Part shown: positions 1 through 9,800 of the stretch, piece by piece
How the letters are laid out: each line of letters starts with the position of its first letter
Position numbering within the stretch: position 1 is the stretch's first letter
NCBI GenBank assembly: GCA_001802865.1
Contig: MHAF01000111.1
Coordinates: 1-32,247 of the forward strand
DNA length: 32,247 bases
Reading direction: 5' to 3'
Source: Ignavibacteria bacterium RBG_16_34_14
GTDB lineage: Bacteria; Bacteroidota; Ignavibacteria; Ignavibacteriales; Ignavibacteriaceae
Position numbers and translations under genes: made by a program
The notes under the pieces: generated by a model
Told to the model about the DNA's origin: nothing
The model's database searches: none
The model's input: only the letters and a program-made list of their open reading frames with translations

Positions 1-468
1 TTTGTAATATTCGGCTTTCTTTTTCTGTTCATCATTGTGATAAAAAATTACCGAACGATACTGCGTTCCAACATCAGCGCCCTGTCTATTTAAAGTAGTT
101 GGATCATGAGTTTTAAAGAATATTTCCATGAGTTCATCATAAGAAACAACTTTCGGATCATAACTAATCTGTATTACTTCAGCGTGCCCGGTTGTTTCAT
201 CACATACCTGTTCATAGGTGGGATTTTTTACTGTCCCTCCTGCATAACCAGACACTACTTTATGCACACCGTCAACTCTTTCATAAAATGCTTCGGTGCA
301 CCAGAAACATCCTCCGCCAAAAGTTGCTATCTCAAGATTTAAATTCTGAGTCGAATCCATTCCAATCATCTCACTTTCTCTATTTGTTGATTTTGCTTCC
401 TTACCGCTATATCCTGTAATGCTGAATAAGAAAATAATTAAACCGGTTATTAACACATTCTTTTTCAT
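1..468 (-). CDS. msrA: Peptide-methionine (S)-S-oxide reductase MsrA, exported, 3' truncated by window edge
   Basis: Reading the minus strand from the ATG at 466-468 gives an open frame of 156 codons that runs off the window. MsrA reduces methionine-S-sulfoxide in oxidised proteins. The hallmark GCFWC is present, with the catalytic Cys at residue 54. It is followed by family-typical stretches: [28 protein letters not shown] and [10 protein letters not shown]. The first ~22 residues ([20 protein letters not shown]) form a hydrophobic signal peptide or anchor, so the enzyme should act in the periplasm or at the membrane rather than in the cytosol. No lipobox Cys is seen. The C-terminal end, where resolving cysteines often lie, is outside the window. 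It is divergent from the TolC-family gene, with 159 nt between the starts. Confidence 0.93.
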   Translation of the reverse strand, partial: MKKNVLITGLIIFLFSITGYSGKEAKSTNRESEMIGMDSTQNLNLEIATFGGGCFWCTEAFYERVDGVHKVVSGYAGGTVKNPTYEQVCDETTGHAEVIQISYDPKVVSYDELMEIFFKTHDPTTLNRQGADVGTQYRSVIFYHNDEQKKKAEYYK

Positions 469-627
469 AACTATCCTGTTTTTTACAGATAAATATCATT
501 AAGTCCTGCCGTTGAGTTATAACAAAATAATAACATTTGGTTAAAAAAACTTACCATAAAATTCCCTTATTAAGATAATGCTTAATTTTATACTGTTAAT
601 TTTATTGAAAAAGGTTATGGTGAAAAA

Positions 628-1926
628 ATGAAACTTCTTATAATTATAATATTCATTCTAAGCTTTACAGCTTTCCCGCAGGAAAAAATAAAACTTACAT
701 TGGATGAAAGTATTAAGATAGGTTTGGAGAAAAGCAAAAGAATTAATATATCAAAAATGAAGGTGATGAAAGCCGAAGCAAGATTAAGTGAAGTTAATAG
801 TGAGAGACTGCCAACACTTAACTTCTCAGCAAACTATACAAGATTAAGTAATATTGATCCCTTCTCAATCAATACTCAATTCGGAAACTTTAGCATTATT
901 GAAAACATACCAAACAGTTACACTTTAAGGCTTTCGTTAAGACAGCCTCTTTTTACGGGATTCAAATTAAAGAGTGCGGCAGATATTGCAGAATATAATT
1001 CGCTTGCTGCCGAAGAAGAATTGACACAAGCCGAACAGGATCTGGTTCTCGATATTAAAACTGCTTATTGGAATTTGTACAAGGCAAATATGTTAAAGAA
1101 TGTTGTTGATGAAAATATTGTACAGATAACAGCTCATTTAAATAATATAGAGAATTTTCTAGCTGAGGGTCTTGCAACAAATAATGATCTGTTAAAAGTA
1201 AAGGTTCAGTTTGCTGAAGCCCAGCTAAGACAAATTGATGCCGCAAACCTGATTAAACTTGCAATGTTAAATCTCAATAGTCTAATTGAACTCCCATTAA
1301 CAACTGAAATTGAAATATATAAAATACCTGAGCAGATTGATGAAATTAATGATCTTGAAAATCTTAAAGAGAAAGCATTACTAAACCGGCATGAACTTAA
1401 AGCAATGGAATACAGAGTTAAGGCTGGTGAAACAGGAATTGCACTTGTCCAGTCTGGTTGGTATCCGCAATTATTTTTAAATGGTAACTACTACTATGCA
1501 AATCCAAACCAAAGATATTTTCCACCTGATGATAAATTCCGGGATAGCTGGGATGTTGGTATTACAGTATCATTTGATATCTGGAACTGGAATAAATCAG
1601 GTTATCAAACTACGCAGGCAGTAGCAGATTTTGAACAAGCTAAAGATAACTACAAGATTCTGAAGGATGCCATATTTTTACAGGTTACACAGAATTATTT
1701 AAATCTTGTTCAAACAAAGGAGAAACTTGTTGTATCTAAAACAAGTGTTGCACAAGCCGAAGAGAATTACCGTGTTGCAAGTGAATTGTATAAAGAAGGT
1801 TTGCTGCTTAACTCGGAACTTCTTGATGTTGAAGTTACTTTGCTGCAGATAAAAACAAATTATATACAAACAGTAATTGATTATGAAATTGCAAAAGCAA
1901 AATTAGAAAGGGCTATTGGAGAATAG
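628..1926 (+). CDS. TolC-family outer-membrane efflux protein
   Basis: This 432-residue protein starts with a sec signal peptide (MKLLIIIIFILSFTAFPQ, cleavage near residue 18). It then shows the two repeated OEP halves of TolC-type channels: long Ala/Glu/Leu-rich helices (about 30-210 and 250-430) with the typical DLVLDIKTAYWNLYKA and FLQVTQNYLNLVQTKEKL segments. Such trimeric channels form the outer-membrane exit duct of RND, ABC or MFS efflux and type I secretion systems. The length matches the family. No adaptor or inner-membrane pump gene is adjacent in the window, so the substrate cannot be inferred. The start follows an AAAAAGG/GGTG purine stretch. The stop at 1924-1926 is the natural family end (AKLERAIGE). 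Confidence 0.93.
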   Translation: MKLLIIIIFILSFTAFPQEKIKLTLDESIKIGLEKSKRINISKMKVMKAEARLSEVNSERLPTLNFSANYTRLSNIDPFSINTQFGNFSIIENIPNSYTLRLSLRQPLFTGFKLKSAADIAEYNSLAAEEELTQAEQDLVLDIKTAYWNLYKANMLKNVVDENIVQITAHLNNIENFLAEGLATNNDLLKVKVQFAEAQLRQIDAANLIKLAMLNLNSLIELPLTTEIEIYKIPEQIDEINDLENLKEKALLNRHELKAMEYRVKAGETGIALVQSGWYPQLFLNGNYYYANPNQRYFPPDDKFRDSWDVGITVSFDIWNWNKSGYQTTQAVADFEQAKDNYKILKDAIFLQVTQNYLNLVQTKEKLVVSKTSVAQAEENYRVASELYKEGLLLNSELLDVEVTLLQIKTNYIQTVIDYEIAKAKLERAIGE

Positions 1927-2094
1927 AGTACCCTAAGTCTTGGAGAGAACAGATTTCTCTGCACATACAGCGATCCGATTTATGGTGTGAGAGTAATTCC
2001 TTTTGTAACCGAAGAGGGCAAGGTTAAATCATTCACTCTTAGTGTTCATCCATTTGTTGAGTTTACAACTTATGAGTTTGTGAAGAGCAATTAG
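1927..2094 (+). pseudogene. C-terminal gene fragment (possible serine-hydrolase tail)
   Basis: Directly after the TolC stop, and in the same frame, 55 sense codons run to a TAG at 2092-2094. The residues look like real protein (YSDPIYGVRVIPFVTEEGKV, then HPFVEFTTYEFVK) but have no start codon and no upstream part. The pattern resembles the C-terminal accessory domain that follows beta-lactamase-like serine hydrolases; that identity is a guess from memory. I read it as the tail of a gene whose 5' part was deleted. The shared frame with TolC is probably chance. Confidence 0.45.
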
Positions 2095-2103
2095 TAATTA
2101 TTT

Positions 2104-2205
2104 ATCAAACTGGTTTTTACCGCTCTATTTATATCTATAATAATTTTATCTTCATTGTGTTGCGGCTTATCAAATTTTCGGATTGTTCCGGTGGATTATA
2201 CCTGA
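2104..2205 (+). pseudogene. Lipoprotein signal-peptide fragment without a start codon
   Basis: The frame reads I-K-L-V-F-T-A-L-F-I-S-I-I-I-L-S-S-L-C-C-G and continues 13 residues to a TGA at 2203-2205. This is a textbook type II signal peptide with a lipobox-like end (SSLCCG). The position where Met is expected holds ATC (2104-2106) instead of ATG, and no ATG, GTG or TTG precedes it in frame after the TAA at 2095-2097. It looks like the decayed 5' end of a lipoprotein gene. Together with the preceding fragment it marks a deletion-scarred stretch between TolC and the next gene. Confidence 0.4.
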
Positions 2206-2215
2206 AATAAAAACA

Positions 2216-2539
2216 TTATTCGGTCTCAAAAGTTTTGGGCTCCCAATCCATACCTTCACAGGGAATGTAATCCAATGTCGGATGTTTATCATACTTGATA
2301 CACAATACAGCACTTTTATCAAAATGCCTGCAGCTTGAACATAAGGATGATTCAAATAAATTCTTATTTTTTTCTTCAAATTTCTTATAACTGATGATTG
2401 CAGGATAAACTACAAATCCATATAAAATAATAACAATTGATATCCACCAGATAGGATAATCTAAATAATCCTTTAAAACCCATGCTAAAGGAATTGAAAT
2501 TGCCAGTCGTATCAGAGTCCAAAAAACTATATCACCCAT
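2216..2539 (-). CDS. Small membrane protein with a four-cysteine C-terminal tail
   Basis: I do not recognise this 107-residue protein. Residues ~4-22 and ~29-49 are two hydrophobic helices (FWTLIRLAISIPLAWVL and WWISIVIILYGFVVYPAII). A charged linker and a soluble tail follow, with Cys67, Cys70, Cys80 and Cys94 in a CxxC-x9-C-x13-C arrangement suitable for a zinc or iron site. The motif PCEGMDWEP near the end looks conserved rather than random. An AAGG purine stretch lies about 11 nt before the ATG. The gene stands alone, facing the decayed region. It could be a small redox or metal-binding membrane protein; function is unknown. Confidence 0.65.
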   Translation of the reverse strand: MGDIVFWTLIRLAISIPLAWVLKDYLDYPIWWISIVIILYGFVVYPAIISYKKFEEKNKNLFESSLCSSCRHFDKSAVLCIKYDKHPTLDYIPCEGMDWEPKTFETE

Positions 2540-2705
2540 TTATAAGATGCCTTAATTTATTCATTAAAATTGTTATTGTAATTAATTAAAAATAATACAC
2601 TACAAGTAAAATTGTGTTATTTTAATTAATATCTTCTTATTTTTATGCCTGAATAAAATTATTCAATTAGGACGATAGATTAAAAGATTCGGAGTTTAGG
2701 GAGAG

Positions 2706-2777
2706 TGAGCGCGGGTGGTTTCGAACCACCGACCCTCTGCTTAAAAGGCAGATGCTCTACCCCTGAGCTACGCGCCC
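2706..2777 (-). tRNA. tRNA-Lys (anticodon TTT)
   Basis: The minus strand folds into a full 72-nt cloverleaf. The acceptor stem GGGCGCG pairs with CGCGCTC (one G-U) with discriminator A. The D arm is GCTC...GAGC. The anticodon stem TCTGC/GCAGA carries loop CTTTTAA, giving anticodon TTT. The T arm GGTGG-TTCGAAA-CCACC is perfect. No CCA is encoded. It decodes AAA/AAG lysine codons. It sits alone between the four-Cys protein and the NtrC-type gene. Confidence 0.96.
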
Positions 2778-2857
2778 TTAAAATTAAATGAGTGCAAATA
2801 TAAATAAATGACTCTGGTATTTCAAATTTTGAACAAGTTGTAAAACAATTATTATAA

Positions 2858-4234
2858 ATGGGTAACATGTCAAAAAATGCAAAAATACTTGTTTGTGATG
2901 ATGACGAAACATTGTGTTATTTGTTAAAGGAACAGCTCTTAGAAGAAGGTTTCGGTGTTGATGCTGTCTATGATGGAAGTTTCGCCATAGATGCTGTAAA
3001 AAAGAAACATTACGATGTCTTACTTCTTGATTTAAATATGAAAGAAACTTCAGGAGAGGAAGTTTTAAAATTTGTATCCGAGTTTAATACTTCTCTCCAG
3101 GTTGTTATTCTTACTGCACAATCTGAAATAAGAAAAGCTATTGATTGCATTAAGATGGGAGCCTATGATTTTATAACCAAACCTTATAATTTTGATGAGC
3201 TGGTTCTTGCCGTAAACCGGGCTATTGAACATAAAGACCTGCTTGTAAAAACAACTATTCTTTCAAACCAGATAAATAAAAAATCTGCCAGCAACATTAT
3301 TGGCGAAAGCCTTGAACTTCACAGGGTTATTAATCTTGCCAACAAAGCAGCAATGTCCGATTCAAATATTCTTGTTGAAGGTGAAACCGGAACAGGGAAA
3401 GAATTATTAGCTGAATATATCCATAAACATTCCGCACGCGAAGATAAACCATTTGTTGTTATCAACTGCGCTTCGCTTCCTGATCAATTAATTGAAAGCG
3501 AACTTTTCGGACATGAAAAAGGCGCTTTTACCGATGCAAAAAATACTAAGCAAGGTCTTGTTGAAATTGCTCATGGAGGAACATTGTTCCTTGATGAGAT
3601 TGGAGAGCTAAGTTTATCATTACAGCCAAAGCTGTTAAGATTTCTTGAGAACGGAGAGTATAGAAGAATCGGCGGTGTAACAAGCCTAACATCAAATGTA
3701 AGAGTAATCGGGGCAACAAATAAAAATCTTATTGAAGAAGCTGATAATAAAAATTTCAGAAAAGATCTTTTATTCAGAATGAATGTAATAACTCTTACAA
3801 TTCCTCCTTTAAGAGACAGAAGGGGGGATATCCTTCTTCTTGCAAATCATTTCCTTGAAACCAAATCCCCAATCAGGTCACCGAAAAAACTATCACAAAA
3901 AGCCGAAGAAGCATTATTATCATATTCATTTAATGGCAATATCAGGGAGCTTGAACATATAATCGAGCGCGCAATTATTTTTGCTGAAGGGGAATTTATC
4001 CAGCCTGACGATTTAAGCCTCCCGATTGTTGGCTCACAAGGCAGGGCATCCCATATCTACGAAGACAATGGAAGTTCTGAGGAAATTATAAGCATGGAAG
4101 AAGTTGAGAAGAGACATATAGCAAGAGCACTTAGTTATTATAAGTGGGATAGAGCACAAACTGCAACAAGGCTTGGAATAAGCCCCAAGACTCTTTATAC
4201 TAAGATCAAGAAGTACGAGATCAGACAAGAATAA
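2858..4234 (+). CDS. NtrC-family sigma-54-dependent response regulator (REC-AAA+-HTH)
   Basis: This is a 458-residue bacterial enhancer-binding protein. The receiver domain (about 8-122) has the acidic pocket CDDDE and phospho-acceptor Asp58 (LLLDLNMK). The AAA+ domain (about 148-380) has Walker A GETGTGKE, the sigma-54 contact loop GAFTDA (the classical form is GAFTGA), Walker B GGTLFLDEIGE and the arginine-finger region FRKDLLFRMNV. The C-terminal Fis-type helix-turn-helix reads ATRLGISPKTLYTKIKKY. It should bind upstream sites and drive open-complex formation by sigma-54 RNA polymerase once phosphorylated. The hybrid kinase follows 8 nt downstream and is its likely partner. An in-frame ATG at 2867 is an equally possible start, because neither has a clear ribosome site. 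Confidence 0.93.
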   Translation: MGNMSKNAKILVCDDDETLCYLLKEQLLEEGFGVDAVYDGSFAIDAVKKKHYDVLLLDLNMKETSGEEVLKFVSEFNTSLQVVILTAQSEIRKAIDCIKMGAYDFITKPYNFDELVLAVNRAIEHKDLLVKTTILSNQINKKSASNIIGESLELHRVINLANKAAMSDSNILVEGETGTGKELLAEYIHKHSAREDKPFVVINCASLPDQLIESELFGHEKGAFTDAKNTKQGLVEIAHGGTLFLDEIGELSLSLQPKLLRFLENGEYRRIGGVTSLTSNVRVIGATNKNLIEEADNKNFRKDLLFRMNVITLTIPPLRDRRGDILLLANHFLETKSPIRSPKKLSQKAEEALLSYSFNGNIRELEHIIERAIIFAEGEFIQPDDLSLPIVGSQGRASHIYEDNGSSEEIISMEEVEKRHIARALSYYKWDRAQTATRLGISPKTLYTKIKKYEIRQE

Positions 4235-4242
4235 AAGATTTC

Positions 4243-6219
4243 ATGGTTGATAAAATCATATCTAAATATGCTCTCAAAGAGATACTTGAAAACGATAAAG
4301 ACTCCTTAGCTATAGCCGATAAGAATCTAAAAATCCTCTGGTTTAATAAAAACTTTAAAAAGAATTCGGGTATTGAAAGAATAAAAGGAAAGAGCCTTTC
4401 GAAACTTTTTCAATATTCAGAGATTGAATCCCTTCTATTTGATAAACCGGGATATTCATCAATAAAAATTCCCGGCTTAGATAATAAACTGCTGGTTACA
4501 CCTCTTAAAACAGACAAAAAGCTGGATGGTTATCTTTTAAAGCTCGAAGTAAAAAATAAATTTGTTGTTAAAGATAAAAAACCATCTAAAAACCATATAA
4601 TAAATTTTCAACAAGAATTCCATGAAATATTATCTGTGCTGGTTAAGGAAAAATCTTTTACAAAGATAACAGATGAGATACTAAAAAAGGCTACATCTTC
4701 GAGCAGAAGTCTATTTGGACTCCTCCTATTGATAGAAGATAAAAATAAATTTTCTTTTCATTATTATGATCCTGATAAATACATTGAAGCCCCTGATGAG
4801 ACCAGCCGCGGTTTAAAAGATAGCCTGAATTATATTCAAAGATGGCTTTCTATAAATAAAAAGGCTTTAGTCATTGAAAATGTTAGAGCCAATATTGGAT
4901 ATCATCTTACTGAAATATTTAATTGCAAATATTTAATTATTCTACCTTGTTTTTTTGAAGATACACTGATAGGAACAGTTATACTTGGCAGGAAGAATAA
5001 CAGCTACACAACGGAGGAAACAGCTATTCTCGAAAGGCTTGCATCGCTTCTAACTTTTTCTATTACAAGTTTTCGGACCCGCGAACTGAACTTAGCTCTT
5101 GAAAACAGATTATTGCAGGCACAAAAACTCGAAACAATTGGAAAACTCTCAAGCGGTATGGCTCATGATTTTAATAACTTACTCTCAAGTATTTTTGGAA
5201 GTCTTAACCTTCTGAAGAAGAGAGTTCCACAAAGTGAAAATGTAACCCGGCTTATTGATAACATTGAAAATTGCTCCATCCGTGCAAGAGATTTAACCAA
5301 GGGTCTTCTATCGTTTGGAAAGCCAACACCTAAGAGAAAAGAGTTAATAAAGTCTAACCTTTTATTGTCTGAGATAATAAAGGTTATCACTCAAACCTTC
5401 CCTAAAAAGGTTACTTTAAATTATGATATAAAAGAAAATTTATATGATTTGTTAGGCAACCCAACCGAAATTTACCAGGTACTATTAAATCTATCTGTTA
5501 ATGCCAAGGAAGCTATTGATGACAAGGGAGGTATTCTAACGATAAAGGCACGTAATATTACTGTTAGTAATAAAAACATCATAAACTATCCTCTTTTAAA
5601 TAAAGGAAACTATGTATGCTTTACAGTAAGAGACAACGGATCGGGGATAAGCGAGGATAACATTCAAAAAATATTTGATCCTTATTTTTCTACAAAAGAA
5701 AAGGAAACAGGTTCTGGTTTAGGGCTTTATGTATCCTATGGAATTATAAAAGCGCATAACGGGCATATTGATGTTACAAGCAACATAAATGAAGGAACCC
5801 AGTTTGATGTTTATCTCCCTTCTTATGAGCCAACCAAAGTTGATAAGGTTTCTCCTGCTGATAAATTAATACTTCTTGCTGATGATGAAATTATGCTGCG
5901 GGATCTTTTAGCTGAACTTCTCGAATCAAATGGTTATGCCGTCATTAGAGTAATTTCAGGAAAAGAAGCGCTGAAAGTTTTGACCGAAGAAATTAAAGTT
6001 GATCTTATAATACTCGATTATAATATGCCCGAAATGAATGGACTGGATTGTGTTGCTGAGATCAGAAAATTTAATAAAGAAGTTCCTATACTTCTTTCAT
6101 CTGGAAGTCTTGGACTGAACGGACAGACCATTGATATGAAAAAAATGGGAATTAATAGCTTTGTTAATAAACCATATGAGTTTGATATAATGCTCGCTAC
6201 AATCCAGGAATTAGTGTGA
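4243..6219 (+). CDS. Soluble PAS-GAF hybrid histidine kinase with C-terminal receiver
   Basis: This 658-residue kinase has no membrane segment. Order: a weak PAS-like domain (about 8-95), a GAF domain (about 130-275), a short helix, a DHp domain with phospho-accepting His308 in MAHDFNNLLSSI, and an HATPase domain (about 400-515; N box NLSVNAKEAIDD, G boxes DNGSGISED and GSGLGLYV). A receiver (about 540-655) follows, with Asp592 in ILDYNMPEMNG. The HDFNN H-box is typical of NtrB-like or HisKA kinases that pair with NtrC proteins, which fits the upstream gene. GAF and PAS suggest a cytosolic ligand or redox input. Its last nine bases overlap the end of the convergent receiver-DHp gene at 6211-6219, so no terminator fits between them. 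Confidence 0.92.
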   Translation: MVDKIISKYALKEILENDKDSLAIADKNLKILWFNKNFKKNSGIERIKGKSLSKLFQYSEIESLLFDKPGYSSIKIPGLDNKLLVTPLKTDKKLDGYLLKLEVKNKFVVKDKKPSKNHIINFQQEFHEILSVLVKEKSFTKITDEILKKATSSSRSLFGLLLLIEDKNKFSFHYYDPDKYIEAPDETSRGLKDSLNYIQRWLSINKKALVIENVRANIGYHLTEIFNCKYLIILPCFFEDTLIGTVILGRKNNSYTTEETAILERLASLLTFSITSFRTRELNLALENRLLQAQKLETIGKLSSGMAHDFNNLLSSIFGSLNLLKKRVPQSENVTRLIDNIENCSIRARDLTKGLLSFGKPTPKRKELIKSNLLLSEIIKVITQTFPKKVTLNYDIKENLYDLLGNPTEIYQVLLNLSVNAKEAIDDKGGILTIKARNITVSNKNIINYPLLNKGNYVCFTVRDNGSGISEDNIQKIFDPYFSTKEKETGSGLGLYVSYGIIKAHNGHIDVTSNINEGTQFDVYLPSYEPTKVDKVSPADKLILLADDEIMLRDLLAELLESNGYAVIRVISGKEALKVLTEEIKVDLIILDYNMPEMNGLDCVAEIRKFNKEVPILLSSGSLGLNGQTIDMKKMGINSFVNKPYEFDIMLATIQELV

Positions 6220-6891
6220 AGTTTCTGTCTTTTCCTTATCAACATCAATCATTTTAATATCTTTAACATAATCAGAGAATACGGGCTTCTTTATTGAATT
6301 CAACTGGTTCAGCACATCACTTATTTCTTTAATTGCTGCATCAATATAATTAAGTCTCTTCATAACGGCTTCCCTGGAAATTACTTCTTTATTTATCTCT
6401 CTTTTAAGAGCCGCCGAAGAGAGGCTCATAAGGGTGAGCGGCTGTTTTATTTTATGGTTAGCTGTAACGACAGTTGCAGCAAAAGTATTTTTCTGTTCTG
6501 CTTCAAGATATTTTTTTTGAGCTTCGGAAAGTTTTAGAGCTGAATAAACCCTTGCAAGAAGCTCAACCTTATTGAAAGGCTTTTTAATATAATCGAATGC
6601 CCCCGCTTCAAGACCTTCCTTTGTATCTTCGGCCCCGGATTTTGCGGTTACAAGTATTATAGGAATGTTGACTGTTGAAGGATTGTTCACAAGTGTTTTG
6701 CAAACTTCAATGCCGTTCATTTCAGGCATCATAACATCAAGCAGAATTAAATCCGGCAGTTCACTAATAGCTTTGTTGATTCCTGATTTTCCACCATAGG
6801 CAGTTAATATTTCAAAGCCTTCGGTCTCAAGCCTGTCCTGCAGAAGGAATACATTTTCAGGTAAATCATCTATAACAAGTATTCTTTTCAA
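6211..6891 (-). CDS. Receiver-DHp protein lacking a kinase ATPase domain
   Basis: The protein has 226 residues. Residues 1-120 are a full receiver (Asp8/Asp9 pocket, phospho-acceptor Asp52 in LLDVMMPEMNG, Thr82, Lys104). A helical linker (about 120-138) leads to a dimerisation/phosphotransfer-like helix pair at about 138-200. The H-box-like sequence ANHKIKQPLTLM places His146 where kinases carry their phospho-histidine. The frame then ends without any N or G box, so it cannot autophosphorylate by itself. It may be a phosphotransfer relay, a substrate of another kinase, or a regulator of one by heterodimerisation. It is the last gene of the pilus operon, 1 nt after the triple-receiver kinase. 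Confidence 0.85.
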   Translation of the reverse strand: MKRILVIDDLPENVFLLQDRLETEGFEILTAYGGKSGINKAISELPDLILLDVMMPEMNGIEVCKTLVNNPSTVNIPIILVTAKSGAEDTKEGLEAGAFDYIKKPFNKVELLARVYSALKLSEAQKKYLEAEQKNTFAATVVTANHKIKQPLTLMSLSSAALKREINKEVISREAVMKRLNYIDAAIKEISDVLNQLNSIKKPVFSDYVKDIKMIDVDKEKTETSH

Positions 6892-6892
6892 T

Positions 6893-9800
6893 TTAACTTA
6901 ATCCGATTTTAGTGAATAGTTTTTCAATTTTAAATGCCAAAGTAACCGCATTAACTGGTTTTTGTATATAATCGTTAAAGCCATGTTTTAAAATGATTTC
7001 ACGATCGCCGACCATTGCTTTTGCGGTTACAGCAAACACTGGAATATCTGCCCACTCAGAGTTTTCTTTTATTTTCTTTAAAGTTTGAAACCCATCCATA
7101 CCCGGCATCATTATGTCAAGCAGGATGAGATCTGGAGTTTCATTTTCTAATAATTCAAGAGATTCTTGGCCACTATTTGCAAGCATCGTCTTGCAACCGC
7201 AGGATTGTACAATTTCATTTACTGTAAATAACGTGTCTTCATCATCATCTACTAATAAAACCGTACCTTTATATTCAGTTTCATCTTTTTGATCATCGGG
7301 TTGCAAAATAGCATTCTGTGATTCTTCTTCAGTTTCTTCTTCAATAATTTTATGTTCATTTACTATTTCAGTCATCATTGAGTATTCTTCATGTATCCTA
7401 ATTCTGTCACGAACTATTTTAAGAACATCCAACGGGTGACCTTTTGATTTAACAGTTATCTCTTCAACGGTATTATGCAGTGAAGATTTTTCTTCTTCGC
7501 TTAGATCTTTTGCTGTACTTATAATTATAGGTATGTGCCGTGTTTCCTTACTTGATTTTAATTTATGAGATAAACTGATACCATCAATATTAGGCATTAA
7601 CAGATCAAGAATAATTAAATCCGGTTGTATCTCTAAAATTTTAATGTAAGCAAGCCGACTGTCTTTTATATATTCAATTCTTACTTTATCATTTTTAAAA
7701 GCACTTTTGAATTTTTCAAATTCCATTTCATCATCATCAATAAGAACTATCTTCTCAATTCTCTTCTTAGCCATATTTTCAAGTTTTGCAAATGCAGATA
7801 AAAGTTTCTCTGATGAAATCGGTTTTACAAAATATTCAAACGCACCAAGGCCATATCCAAGATTTTTATCTCCTATTACTGAAATAAGAATAACAGGAAT
7901 ATCCCGTGTTGCAGGATTTTCTTTAAATTCTTTCAGTATGTTCCAGCCATCTTTTTTAGGAAGCATTACATCGAGTGTAACTGCAAAAGGCTGCAGCTTA
8001 ACTGCTTTCTCCAATCCCTGCTCTCCATCTTCAGCATAAGCAACTTCATACCCCCTTGAAATTAAATATTGTCCGATCGTATATCTTATTTCAGGATCAT
8101 CATCAATTATCAGGATAGGATGTTTCCTATTTTTAAGAAGAGTTTCAATATTTACTTTTTGATCTTCAGGTTTTTCAGCACGGATTTCTAAAACTTTTAA
8201 AGGAATACTGAATGAAAATGTAGAACCTTTTCCAATCTCACTTTGTACTGATATTGACCCATTCAGCATATCTGCAATTTTCTTGCAGATTGTTAAACCC
8301 AAACCGGAACCGCCATATTTCCTTGTAGTAGTTCCATCTATCTGCCGGAATTCTTCAAATATTATCTGCAGGTCGCTTTGAGACATTCCTATTCCGCTAT
8401 CAACAATGTCAAACTTTAATGCATCACTGTCAGGTGCAGATATAATTAATTCAACCTGACCTTTCTCTGTAAACTTAACCGCATTGCTAAGAAGATTAAT
8501 TAATACCTGTGTTATCCTTCCTTTGTCTGTACTAATTTGAATATGAGTATTAATTTTTTTAGTTAATTTAAATTCGATGTTTTTATTTAGAGTTAATGGA
8601 GTAATAGCATTTTCAACATCATCAATTAATTCATCAAGCAAAAGCTGTTCTTCCCGGATTTCCATCTTACCTGCTTCAATTTTGCTGAGATCAAGAATAT
8701 CATTTATAAGGTTCATTAATCTTTTGCCGCTTTTTAAAACAACTTCAAGGCGTTCTTTATTTTTTCCTTTGAGAGAACTGCTTTCAAGAATTAATTCAGA
8801 TAAACCCAGAATAGAATTCATCGGAGTTCTTAATTCATGCGACATATTGGCTAAGAACTGAGATTTCATATGTGTTGATTCTTCTGCTCGTTCTTTCTGA
8901 ATGGCAAGTTCATCGGCTTTTTCCTTAAGTTCTTTATGAAGCTCCACAAGCTTTTCATTCTGTTTTGTTATCTGCTCATTCTGTTTCTGATATTCATTAT
9001 TTAATCTTTTTAATTCTGAAACAAAATTCTCCAGTTGAACAAGAGCAGTTGCATTCGTTAAACCAATTGCAAGCTGTTCCTGGATGTTTGAAAGATATTC
9101 TCTTGCTTCCGGGGTTGGTTTATCAAATCCGCCCAGTTCAAGCACAGCGATTACTTTACCATTATATAATACCGGGACAATCAGAAGAGACCTGATTTCT
9201 ATTGAAAGCATGCCTGTATTAATAACCGGAAGATTACCTCCCGAATTTATTTCAATAGTCTCATGATTTTTTATAACAGGTTCGAAAAATTCTGATTTGT
9301 AGTTTGTATATTCTTCTTTTAGGCCGTAAGAACTTAAAAGAGAGATTTCTTCTTTATCTACAAGATAAAGTGCCCCAACTAAAAGATTGCTGGTTTTAAT
9401 AATTTTTCGAAGAGTCGCTTCAGATATCTCTTTTAAAGTCGGATTCTGATTTATGAGCGTAATAAACTCAGAATATTCATGCTTTGATTTATTATTCCTT
9501 TCAAGGTCATCGAGCATATTGTTAAAGGCCTTTGCCAGTTCACCAATTTCATCTTTACTTTTTATACTAATCCTGTTTTTAAAATTGCCTCCCTTTGTTA
9601 TTTCAGCAGCTCGGCTTAATTGTGTAAGCTGTTTTCTTATTTTATCAGTGAAAATAAAAGTAAGTATAAGGGAAAGAAGAACTCCGGCAATTCCTAGTAT
9701 AGCAAGCATTGATTTAAGGCTCGACCTGAGGTCCGCTGCTTCACCTAAGGTATTAAATATAAGAAACTCTATCCCGCTGTTTATTTCGGAAACATTTGAA

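Noticed and set aside
1924-2094. Programmed stop-codon read-through of the TolC-family protein into the 55-codon extension
   Set aside because: TolC ends at its normal family terminus, no recoding element is visible, and the extension looks like the tail of a different protein.
2680-2868. 62-codon minus-strand ORF across the tRNA
   Set aside because: Its middle is the translated tRNA-Lys gene; this is a well-known type of artefact.
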